DNA of 64,000 nt. It comes from Blautia hansenii. Lineage in GTDB: Bacteria; Bacillota; Clostridia; Lachnospirales; Lachnospiraceae. Position 1 is the stretch's first letter; each line of letters opens with the position of its first letter. The stretch spans positions 124,001 to 188,000 of the forward strand of contig NZ_JAAITA010000003.1 in assembly GCF_013304445.1 (NCBI RefSeq), given 5' to 3'. The position numbers were made by a program, and so were the translations under genes. This document shows positions 37,101 to 45,144 of the stretch, piece after piece. The notes under the pieces are model-generated. The model made no database searches. It was given only the letters and a program-made list of their open reading frames with translations, and was not told where the DNA came from.

Positions 37101-37319
37101 ATGAAAGAATTCAAATATGAAATCAAGAAACACATTGCAACAGTTAGCAAATCAAATGATGGACAGATTGCATTGGAAGTCAATCTGATAAGTTATAATG
37201 ATGCACCTGCAAAGGTGGATGTTAGAACATGGAACAAAGAAACAGGAAAGATGTATAAAGGAATCACCCTGACACATGAAGAAGCTGAAAACCTAGGTCA
37301 GATTCTTCTTGGAATGTAA
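37101..37319 (+). CDS. PC4/YdbC-like single-stranded DNA-binding protein
   Basis: 72 residues. VSKSNDGQIALEVNLISYND, KVDVRTWN and KGITLTHEEAENLGQIL match the YdbC/PC4 fold, a small dimeric ssDNA-binding and transcription cofactor domain. Probably aids replication or transcription of the element. Confidence 0.72.
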   Translation: MKEFKYEIKKHIATVSKSNDGQIALEVNLISYNDAPAKVDVRTWNKETGKMYKGITLTHEEAENLGQILLGM

Positions 37320-37339
37320 TGCAGGAAAGGACAGTGTAG

Positions 37340-37588
37340 ATGTCAAAGAACAGGAAGTCATTGGAAGTTATGAGAAATCTTCTTGGTGAAGAACTGTTTC
37401 AGGTTATTACAGAAACTTTTGCAGGGGAAAAGATAAAGTTTCCAAAGAACGTGGAATCATTAGACAGGGAAGGAAGAAACAAGAAGATTCAGGATGATTT
37501 TGAAAAAGGTGAGAAAGTCACAGCCTTGATGAAACAATATGAACTTTCAGAATCACAGATATATAAAATTATTGGAAGGATGTCTTGA
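37340..37588 (+). CDS. Mor-like transcription activator
   Basis: 82 residues. The C-terminal helix-turn-helix (KIQDDFEKGEKVTALMKQYELSESQIYKIIGRM) and FAGEKIKFPK resemble the Mor/C activator family of Mu-like phages. Mor proteins turn on middle genes. Here it precedes the element's own sigma factor. Confidence 0.65.
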   Translation: MSKNRKSLEVMRNLLGEELFQVITETFAGEKIKFPKNVESLDREGRNKKIQDDFEKGEKVTALMKQYELSESQIYKIIGRMS

Positions 37589-37618
37589 TGACTTCCTTCT
37601 TTTTTTATTTGGTCAATT

Positions 37619-37918
37619 AAGAACAGTAACTATTGATAATGAACCTTGGTTTGTAGGTAAGAGGTAGTAACATTCAAGGATATTGATACCGTACATAAAA
37701 GACCTGATGGGACTGCAAGACGAAACTTTAATCAGAATCGACAGCGGTTTATCAGCGGTGTTGACTTCTTCAAAGTTTGTGCGGATGAAATTCGTACACA
37801 CAAAATTGCCGAAATTTCACCAAAATCCAACGAACCTTTAACTCTTATCACAGAAACAGGTTACCTGATGTTAGTGAAGTCCTTCACAGATGATTTTCTC
37901 ACAAGTGACCATGAATGA
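37619..37918 (+). pseudogene. phage antirepressor (ORF6N-type) remnant
   Basis: Reading the plus strand gives TVTIDNEPWFVGK then a stop, and in a continuing frame DIDTVHKRPDGTARRNFNQ, RFISGVDFFKV and LITETGYLMLVKSFTDDF. These are the Bro/ORF6N antirepressor blocks joined out of order, with an early stop and a lost C terminus. Codon use (CGG, CGT) differs from the element's other genes, pointing to a separate source. Confidence 0.7.
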
Positions 37919-37984
37919 AAGTATGAATCCATTTTGTATAGTGATATAATTATAATAGAACAGATATAACAAATGAAGGGTAAA

Positions 37985-38614
37985 ATGACTGATAAAGATA
38001 AGTATTTTGAACAGGCAACACAAAAGACAGGAATCCTGTCAGATGTGGTTAAAGTTCTGAATAGATTTGTGGAAGATTATGATTTTGCTAAATTGAATAT
38101 GAAACAGAGAATAACAGAACTGAAGAACAGTCCTGTTCCTGAACAGAATCAGATGGAAATATTTGATGATTTCAATGCAAGAATTGAATATATCAGAAAT
38201 GATTCTGTCAGAAGTATTCAGGACATTGTAAAGCAGGTGAAGACGGAAATATCAAGAATTATTGCTTCAAACCTTCCTGATGGTGCAATGGATGATATTC
38301 AAAGTATTGAAAGGATGGAAGGTCATCTGACAGATGAAGATGTGAAAGCATACTTGAATAAATATAGGAAATGTTATCTTGTTACCAAAACACTGTTCAA
38401 ATCAATGGATACAGTGCAGGCAAAAAGACTTGGTATTGATTTCATCAGTGCTGATGACATCATTGAAAGTCTTGAATCCATTGAAAATGTTTCTGTCAAT
38501 CTCATCAAGAAATACAATGGTTTTGTCCCTTATGAATTTGCCACCATGCTTGATGGGAAACCTATTCAAACTGTGAATGATGCCTTCAATTCATTTGCAA
38601 AATTCTTCATGTAA
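37985..38614 (+). CDS. hypothetical protein of element A
   Basis: 209 residues from the ATG at 37985 (GAAGGG four bases upstream; an ATG 12 bases earlier overlaps that ribosome site). Mainly helical and charged, with no known motif. The C-terminal phrase LDGKPIQTVNDAFNSFAKFFM resembles in style the end of the protein at 39895, so the two may be distant paralogues. Confidence 0.65.
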   Translation: MTDKDKYFEQATQKTGILSDVVKVLNRFVEDYDFAKLNMKQRITELKNSPVPEQNQMEIFDDFNARIEYIRNDSVRSIQDIVKQVKTEISRIIASNLPDGAMDDIQSIERMEGHLTDEDVKAYLNKYRKCYLVTKTLFKSMDTVQAKRLGIDFISADDIIESLESIENVSVNLIKKYNGFVPYEFATMLDGKPIQTVNDAFNSFAKFFM

Positions 38615-38688
38615 CAATTTTATACAGTAGGTGAATTTCCTTTCTCTGTTTTGATAACAGCTTTCTGTTTCATCTGTTGTGAAAAATT

Positions 38689-38730
38689 GTAATAGGGATA
38701 ATCTTCATGAGTGTCCCTTATTTTTTAGAA
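38689..38730 (+). terminator. probable terminator ahead of the sigma factor gene
   Basis: AATAGGGA and TCCCTTATT pair with one bulge, followed by TTTTTT. If it works, the sigma factor gene would be read from its own promoter or by read-through. Confidence 0.5.
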
Positions 38731-38768
38731 AGGTGGGATGTTCTGATGGTAAAAAATACAAAAATAGG

Positions 38769-39728
38769 ATGTCAATGGATTTGTTTATGACCAATGAAGA
38801 ACTTGTTGAACAGATTCAAAATGGTATCAATGTTCAGGAAAACATGGGAATTCTTTATGAGCAGAATGAAGTTTTCATCAGAAGGATTGTAAAACCTTAT
38901 ACTGCATATGCAGATATAGATGACCTGATGCAAGAAGCATATATTGGACTGCATGATGCTGTTGAAAAATTTGATTCTTCCAAAGGATTTTTATTTCTTA
39001 CATATGCACCATATCAAATAAAAAATCGTTGTATAAACTTCATTAATCATTCAAGAGATAACATAGTTCCTACTTACATGATTTCAAGAATTTCAAAGTA
39101 TAAGAAACTTGTTGCAGAACACAATGGTTCTGTGAATGGGGAAATGGTTAAAAAAGAATTAGGACTCACAACACATCAATATAAGGAATTAATAAAAACA
39201 ATGCATCAAATGTCAACAATTAGTATTGATGTGACAATGAAAACAGATTCAGATGATAATATGACCATTGGTGAATTGATTCCTGATGATGGTGTGGATA
39301 TTGAAACGGATGCAATTGAAAATGATTGTAAGATGAGACTATGGAATATAGTTGATTCTATTTTAGATGACAAACAAAAGGATATAGTCATCAGATATTA
39401 TATTAATCAAGAATCATTAATAGATATGGCTATGGAAATGGGATGCTCACGTCAAAATATTTCAGTGATTAAGAGAAAAGCAGAATCTATATTGAAGAAC
39501 ATAACAGAAATTCAAGAACTTGCAGAATTTTGGGGTTATGATTCCATGATGGCATATTCAGGAAAGAATTCAGTTGAAGATATAGTAATCAGACGTATTG
39601 AATATGAAGAAAAGGAACACAAGATGATGGACATGTTGGAAAAGACCTTCAGAAAACTATATGAAGAAAGGAAGATTGAAAATGATAACACAGGAACAGA
39701 AAGACAGATACAAGTATCAACAGACTGA
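38769..39728 (+). CDS. sigma-70-family RNA polymerase sigma factor carried by element A
   Basis: 319 residues from the ATG at 38769 (38775 also possible, with AATAGG six bases before). Region 2: DIDDLMQEAYIGLHDAVEKFD and FLFLTYAPYQIKNRCINFI. Region 3-like part to about residue 170. Region 4 HTH: NQESLIDMAMEMGCSRQNISVIKRKAE. About 75 C-terminal residues form an extra charged helix region. Probably directs host polymerase to the element's late promoters, or to a helper phage's. That is inference. Confidence 0.82.
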   Translation: MSMDLFMTNEELVEQIQNGINVQENMGILYEQNEVFIRRIVKPYTAYADIDDLMQEAYIGLHDAVEKFDSSKGFLFLTYAPYQIKNRCINFINHSRDNIVPTYMISRISKYKKLVAEHNGSVNGEMVKKELGLTTHQYKELIKTMHQMSTISIDVTMKTDSDDNMTIGELIPDDGVDIETDAIENDCKMRLWNIVDSILDDKQKDIVIRYYINQESLIDMAMEMGCSRQNISVIKRKAESILKNITEIQELAEFWGYDSMMAYSGKNSVEDIVIRRIEYEEKEHKMMDMLEKTFRKLYEERKIENDNTGTERQIQVSTD

Positions 39729-39879
39729 ATCAGGGAAACAGGTGATTCAGTTGTTGGAAAAGATGAAAAATCAATACAATGATAAATTAAGTATTCATAA
39801 AAGTGCAATCAAAACAGGAAGATTGTCACCGCTTGTCAATGGTAACACAGGTGAAGTTGATAGATTTATAGAATATTAG
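39682..39879 (+). CDS. small hypothetical protein of element A
   Basis: 65 residues, starting inside the end of the sigma factor gene (ATG after AAGGAAG). Rich in Lys and Gln. No motif seen. The position suggests translational coupling to the sigma factor. Confidence 0.55.
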   Translation: MITQEQKDRYKYQQTESGKQVIQLLEKMKNQYNDKLSIHKSAIKTGRLSPLVNGNTGEVDRFIEY

Positions 39880-39894
39880 GAAGGATGATACAAA

Positions 39895-40479
39895 ATGAAA
39901 AATACAAACAGAGCAATTAAGGAATATAGTGAAGCAGTGAAACAGGCAAAAAGTGTTTATAATCAGGCAGTAAAACACATTGAAGGGAATTATATCAAAG
40001 GTAGTTCAGTCTATAAGGATGCAATGAAAACAGCCAAGGAAACCTTTGAAAATACAGTTAGAGAAATGAAAAGTGTGTTTGTGAAACAGGTTGAAAAGGA
40101 TTTTGAAGAAACAAGAACGTCAATCAAAAACATTGTAGTGACTGCACCATCTGAAGAACTTCTTGGACTTCTTCCAATGATTAAGAATGGAATGATGACA
40201 GAAACAGAAATTCAGATGTTTTCTGATAAATTTGTAGGAAATTACATGGATGAAAAATTGCTTGCTGATGCAAAGGGTGAACAGTTTAAAACTATTGAAT
40301 GGATGATGGATGATTTGAATAATCTTGAATCTAAAGTAAATGATTTCTTTGACAATTACAAAGGTGATGACCTTGCAAAGATTTCAATTCATACAGCCAC
40401 AATGATGAATGGTTCGCCAGTTGAACTGATGAATAAAACTGTTGATGAATTCCTGACAAGATATGCAGGTCAGGAATAA
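39895..40479 (+). CDS. helical hypothetical protein of element A
   Basis: 194 residues. The N-terminal about 80 residues are Lys/Glu/Ala-rich and likely coiled coil; the remainder is acidic. Located where tailed phages have small structural or chaperone genes, just before the tape-measure gene, but nothing in the sequence fixes a function. Confidence 0.65.
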   Translation: MKNTNRAIKEYSEAVKQAKSVYNQAVKHIEGNYIKGSSVYKDAMKTAKETFENTVREMKSVFVKQVEKDFEETRTSIKNIVVTAPSEELLGLLPMIKNGMMTETEIQMFSDKFVGNYMDEKLLADAKGEQFKTIEWMMDDLNNLESKVNDFFDNYKGDDLAKISIHTATMMNGSPVELMNKTVDEFLTRYAGQE

Positions 40480-40496
40480 TGAAAGGGGGTGAGAAT

Positions 40497-40841
40497 ATGT
40501 GGAAAATCGTAGATAAGACAAAAACATCATATGATGATTCGTTTGAACACGTTGCATTCACAAATGATGCAACTGTTGCTAAAGCATTCAAGGAATCAAA
40601 TGACTATGAAGTCACAAAGGTAAATTTCAATAGTGATGCAATGGGTATTGAAGTGTATTCAAGACATACATGGTTTGAAGTGAGAGTTCCAAACACACAG
40701 AATGAGTATGTGACATTTAGACTTGTTGGATATTTTAGTAATTACGAAGAAGCAATGCAGTCTGTTGGTGGTCATTATACATTCAGAACAATTCACAAAG
40801 AATCAGACCTGATTATTGGTAGAGCATCTGAATTGTATTAA
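40497..40841 (+). CDS. hypothetical protein of element A
   Basis: 114 residues from the ATG at 40497, chosen for the strong AAAGGGGGTGAG just upstream. Mixed alpha/beta look, no known motif. Confidence 0.6.
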   Translation: MWKIVDKTKTSYDDSFEHVAFTNDATVAKAFKESNDYEVTKVNFNSDAMGIEVYSRHTWFEVRVPNTQNEYVTFRLVGYFSNYEEAMQSVGGHYTFRTIHKESDLIIGRASELY

Positions 40842-40881
40842 AAATTTGAATAAATAATGAATGAAAGGGGGTTGATGAATC

Positions 40882-41967
40882 TTGAATATATTTAAACTTG
40901 TCGGTTCAATCTTCATAAAGAATGACAAAGCAAATGAAGACATTGACAAGACATCAAAGAAAGCAGAAAGCATGGCTGAAAAAGTCGGTTCTGCATTTCA
41001 TAAAGCAGGTCAAAAAATCACAAGTGTTGGTAAAGCAATAGCACCTGTCAGTGCAGGTATGGCAACAGCACTTGGTGCATCTGTAAAATCTGCATCAGAT
41101 TTTACTAATGGAATGGCTAAAATGTCAACACTGTTTGATACTCAAAAAGTTTCAGTCAGTGACTTGTCAAAACAGTTCATCAACCTTTCAAATAAAACAG
41201 GACTTGCATCAACTGAATTAGCTGAAGCAGGCTATCAGGCATTATCAGCAGGTGTTGATGTCAACAATGCAGTTTCCTTTGTGGAAACAGCAGGAAATCT
41301 TGCAAAAGCAGGTTTCACATCCACAGCAACAGCAGTGGATGTTCTTACAACAGCAATAAATGCCTATGGAGAACAAGCAGGAACTGCTGAAGAAATATCA
41401 AATAAATTAGTTAGAACACAGAACCTTGGTAAAACCACAGTTGATGAATTAGCGTCTGCAATGGGTAAAGTTATCCCAACAGCATCTGCAATGGGGGTCA
41501 ACATTGACAACCTGACATCAGGCTATGTTGCACTTACTAAACAGGGTATTGCGACAGCAGAAGCCACCACATACATGAATAGTATGATGAATGAACTTGG
41601 TGATTCAGGAACTAAACTTGGTGGTGTAATCAAGGAAAAGACAGGAATGTCATTCCAAGAATGTATGCAGTCAGGAATGTCACTTGCTGATGTCCTTCAG
41701 GTCACAAAGCAATATGCTGACGAAAATGGAATTGCATACAATGAACTTTGGTCATCTGCTGAAGCAGGACAGGCAGTCAGAAATGATTGTCTGTTCTTTT
41801 TTCTGTCTTGGTGGTATGATAAGGATGAAGGAAGGTGTGTGTTATGCTGTCAGGTGAATTCTTGTCATTGTTTTGGAAGTATCTTCAATTTAATACTGAA
41901 GGTGATATCACAGGGATTTCTGAAGATGCACCTGATGAAGCAAAGAAAGCATTCAGGCACTTCATGA
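40882..41967 (+). pseudogene. phage tail tape-measure protein, truncated
   Basis: The first about 305 residues are a clear tape-measure N terminus: SKKAESMAEKVGSAFHKAG, the Ala/Thr-rich TM-like repeat with GLASTELAEAGYQALSAGVD, TTAINAYGEQAGTAEEISNKL, and ELASAMGKVIPTASAMGVN. At about 41793 the reading changes abruptly to Cys/Phe/Trp-rich nonsense (LFFFLSWWYDK) that overlaps another small gene in a different frame. The full protein should be two or more times longer, so this is a deletion product. The N-terminal part might still be translated. Confidence 0.75.
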
Positions 41968-41999
41968 AACTGATGCAAGACCCACACAGGCATTATTAG
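41844..41999 (+). CDS. small acidic/basic hypothetical protein of element A
   Basis: 51 residues (MLSGEFLSLFWKYLQF...DPHRHY), ATG preceded by GAAGGAAGGTG. Too short for most ORF lists. It lies in another frame within the garbled end of the tape-measure frame, just right of the deletion joint, and is probably the true gene there. Confidence 0.6.
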   Translation: MLSGEFLSLFWKYLQFNTEGDITGISEDAPDEAKKAFRHFMKLMQDPHRHY

Positions 42000-42054
42000 A
42001 AGGTTATTGATAATTTCTTGGGGTTATTATATAAAAGGTCAGGAAAGTGATAAT

Positions 42055-42228
42055 ATGACAAAGTTAGAAAAAGCATTACAATCATATATGAATGCATTTG
42101 ATAAAAGTTATCCTTTGGTTGCATCAATGGAAATGTCAGATGATGAAATCATTGATGATATTGAACAGTGCATTCAGTCAGGGACACCTGCTGAACCACC
42201 AACGCTTGAAGACGATATTGATTATTAG
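42055..42228 (+). CDS. small acidic hypothetical protein of element A
   Basis: 57 residues from the ATG at 42055, preceded by AGGAAAGTG. The acidic end is SDDEIIDDIEQ. No motif recognised. Part of the run of three small genes at the right end of the element. Confidence 0.6.
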   Translation: MTKLEKALQSYMNAFDKSYPLVASMEMSDDEIIDDIEQCIQSGTPAEPPTLEDDIDY

Positions 42229-42251
42229 CCTATGGAAGGATGTTGATAATA

Positions 42252-42458
42252 ATGATGTGGTATAAGAACAATCCTAATGACAAGGTATGGTGGAAAGATA
42301 CATCTGAAAAGTGCATTGGTGAATTTGTGTTTTCTTTTGATAAGAAGAAAGAATTCAACATGTTCAGAGATTATCCACATGAACTGACAGAAGAACAAAA
42401 ACAAATATTTGATGAAGAGAATCCATATTGGAAGGAATTCTTCAAAGATAGAAACTAA
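42252..42458 (+). CDS. small hypothetical protein, last gene of element A
   Basis: 68 residues (MMWYKNNPNDKVWWKD..., FSFDKKKEFNMFRDYPHELTEEQKQIFDEENPYWKEFFKDR). The Trp- and Asp-rich pattern looks like a conserved small domain of unknown function often found alone in Firmicutes, so it may be cargo. Start after GGAAGGA. Confidence 0.6.
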   Translation: MMWYKNNPNDKVWWKDTSEKCIGEFVFSFDKKKEFNMFRDYPHELTEEQKQIFDEENPYWKEFFKDRN

Positions 42459-42576
42459 AAATATGGATTTTTGCAGGAAAATAATATAAAATTAGTGGAA
42501 AAGTAGACAAAAAGACATGATTTTTGTATTAAAATGTAAGAAAAATAATTGGTTTTGTTGATGTCAAGATATATCC

Positions 42577-42600
42577 ATAGCCAACAAGTAACCAACAAAG
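42577..42600. repeat. integrase arm-type sites, right end of element A
   Basis: TAGCCAACAAG and ACCAACAAAG side by side, matching the left-end pair at 30419-30451, about 40-60 bases before the right core. Confidence 0.55.
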
Positions 42601-42637
42601 CCTTTGAAAACCTTGATTTTTCGGATGTCGGAACTAT

Positions 42638-42682
42638 GCAAGAGATAATCTGCTGTTCAAACCGTATCAAAATGGTTCAAAA
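42638..42682 (+). repeat. right attachment core of element A and left end of element B
   Basis: Starts with GCAAGAGATAAT. The whole 45-base stretch is repeated exactly at 55413-55457, so the flank right of the core is a shared element left end (type 1). Confidence 0.75.
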
Positions 42683-42716
42683 ACCCCGGAAAATCAAGGC
42701 CTTCCGGGGTTTTACT
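42682..42716 (+). terminator. former rpsI terminator carried by element B
   Basis: AACCCCGGAA and TTCCGGGGTT around AATCAAGGCC, then TTTACT. Nearly the same design as 30332-30368. Confidence 0.8.
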
Positions 42717-42734
42717 ATATCTAAAAGGGCTGAT

Positions 42735-42951
42735 ATAGTTTGACTAAATTTGGCTAAACGAGAGCCATTTTCACCCAATTTTTAGTGGTCCGCAAGTGGT
42801 TAACCGGCCAAAAAGAGGGCAAAAAGAGGGGCGAGTGGTTCCCAAAGTGGTTAACCGAGAGCCGATTTTGGGGGTGTTTTGGGGGGCGCTTTTCAGCCCT
42901 ATTTCCCCTCGTTTTTGGCTGTGGCAGTTTGGCATAGTTTGACCTAATTTG
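42735..42951. repeat. direct-repeat region at the left end of element B
   Basis: Three pairs of direct repeats: 42735-42752 with 42934-42951 (two mismatches), AAGTGGTTAACCG at 42794 and 42845, and TAAMCGAGAGCC at about 42756 and 42852. No gene. Placed ahead of parA, they may be partition, replication or relaxase-related sites. Function unknown. Confidence 0.5.
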
Positions 42952-42976
42952 AATAATTGAATATGAATTTGATACA

Positions 42977-43006
42977 GCACTCAGTATAATGACTGGGTGC
43001 TTTTTT
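42977..43006 (+). terminator. terminator left of parA
   Basis: GCACTCAGT and ACTGGGTGC (one G-T) around ATAATG-like loop, then TTTTTT. Confidence 0.75.
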
Positions 43007-43040
43007 CGTTTCAGGAATTAGCATTCCGGCGATAGAAAGA

Positions 43041-43079
43041 GCCGTCACTTCATTTTTCATTTTGGAGTGGCGGCTTTTT
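43041..43079 (+). terminator. second terminator or attenuator before parA
   Basis: GCCGTCACT (43041-43049) pairs with AGTGGCGGC (43066-43074, one G-T), followed by TTTTT. Two terminators in 100 bases before parA could act as attenuators or insulate the element. Confidence 0.7.
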
Positions 43080-43124
43080 CTATTTTCAGAAGCAACAGCA
43101 ACAATCAGAAATGAGGTGAAGTCA

Positions 43125-43565
43125 ATGAACACGCAAATCATCGCCATCTCCAATCAGAAGGGCGGCGTTGGCAAAACCACCACCTGTGCCAATCTTGGAA
43201 TCGGTTTGGCACAGGCCGGAAAGAAAGTCCTGCTGATCGACGGAGACCCACAAGGGAGCCTAACCATCAGCCTGGGCAATCCCCAACCGGACAAGCTGCC
43301 CTTTACGCTGTCGGACGCTATGGGGCGTATCCTGATGGATGAGCCGCTTCGTCCCGGTGAGGGTATCCTGCACCACCCGGAGGGTGTAGACCTGATGCCT
43401 GCGGACATCCAGTTATCCGGTATGGAAGTATCTCTGGTAAATGCCATGAGCCGTGAGACTATCTTGCGGCAATATCTGGACACGCTGAAGGGGCAATACT
43501 CCCATATCCTCATGAAATCTATCACTGGTGCTATTTTACTTTCTCTTGAAAATGGGATATACTAA
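43125..43565 (+). pseudogene. ParA-family ATPase, 3' truncated
   Basis: Starts [20 protein letters not shown] (deviant Walker A) and continues as a ParA/Soj protein to about residue 130 ([12 protein letters not shown]), where Walker A' and the catalytic Asp region (normally D-C-x-P) should follow. Instead the frame runs into unrelated [16 protein letters not shown] and stops. 146 residues against about 250-270 normal. Left over from the element's partition or transfer module. Confidence 0.82.
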
Positions 43566-43625
43566 TAACTATGAAAATATATTCTGCCACTGAGTGTGGA
43601 CAGTTTTTAGATAAGGAGGACGTGT

Positions 43626-44666
43626 ATGAAAAATCAATTAACGCCAAGCAGTTCCATGATTCTGGAAATTCGAGAGTTGCTGGAAAATTCCAGAAAAAAT
43701 GTTGCCCAACAGGTTAATACGCAGCTACTGACAACCTACTGGAATATTGGACGGATTATTGTGGAATATGAACAGCAAAACCAGGTTCGTGCAGATTATG
43801 GAAAGTAAACCTTAAAGGAACTTTCTAAAGAGCTGACACAGGAATTTGGAAAAGGTTTTTCACGATCCAATCTGCAAAATATGCGGGCATTTTATCTTGC
43901 TTATGAAAAATGCCAGACGGTGTCTGGCAAATTATCTTGGTCCCATTACTGTGAGCTTTTAAGCATTTCCGATGATAACAAGCGTAGCTTTTATGAAAAA
44001 GAGGCTGTCAATTCCGGCTGGTCAGTCCGGGAATTAAAACGACAGATTGGCAGTTCGTTGTATGAACGACTGCTTTTATCTGATGGAGATGCCAACAAGG
44101 AAAAGGTTCTTTCGCTGGCACAGAATGGAATTGAAATCAGACAGCCATCTGACATTATCCGTGACCCCTATGTGTTTGAATTTTTGGGTGTGCCTGAAAA
44201 TAAGCCCATGTTAGAAAGCGATTTGGAAAAAGCGCTTGTCGCACAAATTGAAAAATTTCTTTTGGAGCTTGGGCGCGGTTTTATGTTTGTTGGAACTCAG
44301 CAGCGTGTGACTTTGAACAATACCCACTACTATGTAGACATGGTATTTTATAACAAAATTCTTCGTGCTTATGTGCTAATCGAACTGAAAACAAAAAAGC
44401 TCACACCAGAAGCCGCAGGTCAACTTAATATGTACTTAAACTACTATGCTGCGGAAGTCAATGATCCAGATGATAACCCTCCTATCGGCATTATCCTCTG
44501 TACGGAAAAAGACAGTATTGCGGCAGAATATGCTTTGGGTGGCTTGTCAAACAACATCTTTGCATCCCGTTATGTTCTCTATATGCCCAATAAGGAGCAG
44601 TTGATTGCTCAGGTGGAAGCTGTTTTGAAAAGCTGGAACGAAAAGAAAGACAACGACCATGAATGA
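43626..44666 (+). pseudogene. DUF1016 (YhcG-type) PDDEXK nuclease gene with one in-frame stop
   Basis: Frame 43626-44666 gives a full-length DUF1016 protein: the N-terminal helical domain (LENSRKNVAQQVNTQLLTTYWNIGRIIVEYEQ), then SWSHYCELLSI, WSVRELKRQI and a C-terminal PDDEXK nuclease domain (FLLELGRGFMFVGTQQR, YYVDMVFYN, VLIELKTKK). A single TAA at 43806-43808 replaces one sense codon after YGK; the frame continues unbroken, and an ATG at 43881 could give a shorter product. Family members are linked to DNA processing and phage defence loci. The stop makes it a recent pseudogene or a case of restart. Confidence 0.8.
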
Positions 44667-45087
44667 TAAAGAACTGATTGGGAAAGTACATTCATCTGTT
44701 TATCACCAATGCCAGCAGCGCGGCTATGCAGCTCCAGTGGATGTGTTGATGGAAATTGGCGTTCTGCCAAAACAAAAATATGAGGACTGGCGGTTCGGGC
44801 GGGTAGATTACCTGGAACGGGTCTGTACCGTCAATCTGCGCAAGCTCTCGTTTATTATGCACCAGATGCGGGTGTATGCACAGAAAACCGGCTTAAAGCC
44901 ATCATTCTGCTATTACAAACAGTGGGGCGTAAAAAAGAAAAATGGTCAGGGTCACAAGCCGGTGATTCCGCTGCGATTCAGCAAAATCGGAAATCCTGAA
45001 ATTGAAAAATGGTACGCCACTCATTTTGTGGATACCAAACGGATTGTAGCTCTAAAAGCACAACAGAATATTGAAATTTCAGATTGA
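44659..45087 (+). CDS. conserved mobile-element protein of unknown function
   Basis: 142 residues. QCQQRGYAAPVDVLMEIGVLPKQKYEDWRFGRVDYLERVCTVNL resembles a hypothetical protein common beside relaxases in Clostridial elements. Overlaps the DUF1016 frame by 8 bases. No catalytic motif visible. Confidence 0.65.
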   Translation: MNDKELIGKVHSSVYHQCQQRGYAAPVDVLMEIGVLPKQKYEDWRFGRVDYLERVCTVNLRKLSFIMHQMRVYAQKTGLKPSFCYYKQWGVKKKNGQGHKPVIPLRFSKIGNPEIEKWYATHFVDTKRIVALKAQQNIEISD

Positions 45088-45094
45088 TCAAAGG

Positions 45095-45121
45095 ACAGCT
45101 CTCACACAGCTGTTCTTTTCT
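45095..45121 (+). terminator. small terminator-like hairpin before the relaxase
   Basis: ACAGCT (45095-45100) and AGCTGT (45108-45113), then TCTTTTCTTTT. Confidence 0.5.
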
Positions 45122-45144
45122 TTTGGGGAAAGGAGGTATGACTT

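Larger units (their letters stand above)
30284..42649. mobile_element. element A: PICI-like integrated satellite, about 12.4 kb
   Basis: Bounded by GCAAGAGATAAT direct repeats at the end of rpsI. The left arm reads leftward (integrase, RHH protein, HTH protein, XRE repressor). The right arm reads rightward (Cro-like, primase-helicase, candidate origin, regulators, sigma factor, small genes, truncated tape-measure gene). This is the order seen in phage-inducible chromosomal islands of Firmicutes. No terminase, portal, capsid, lysin or conjugation gene is visible. Arg codons are almost all AGA/AGG and the DNA is visibly richer in A and T than the backbone. Confidence 0.75.

Noticed and set aside
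42735-42951. Reading the repeats as an IS terminal repeat
   Set aside because: They are direct, not inverted, and no transposase frame lies between them.
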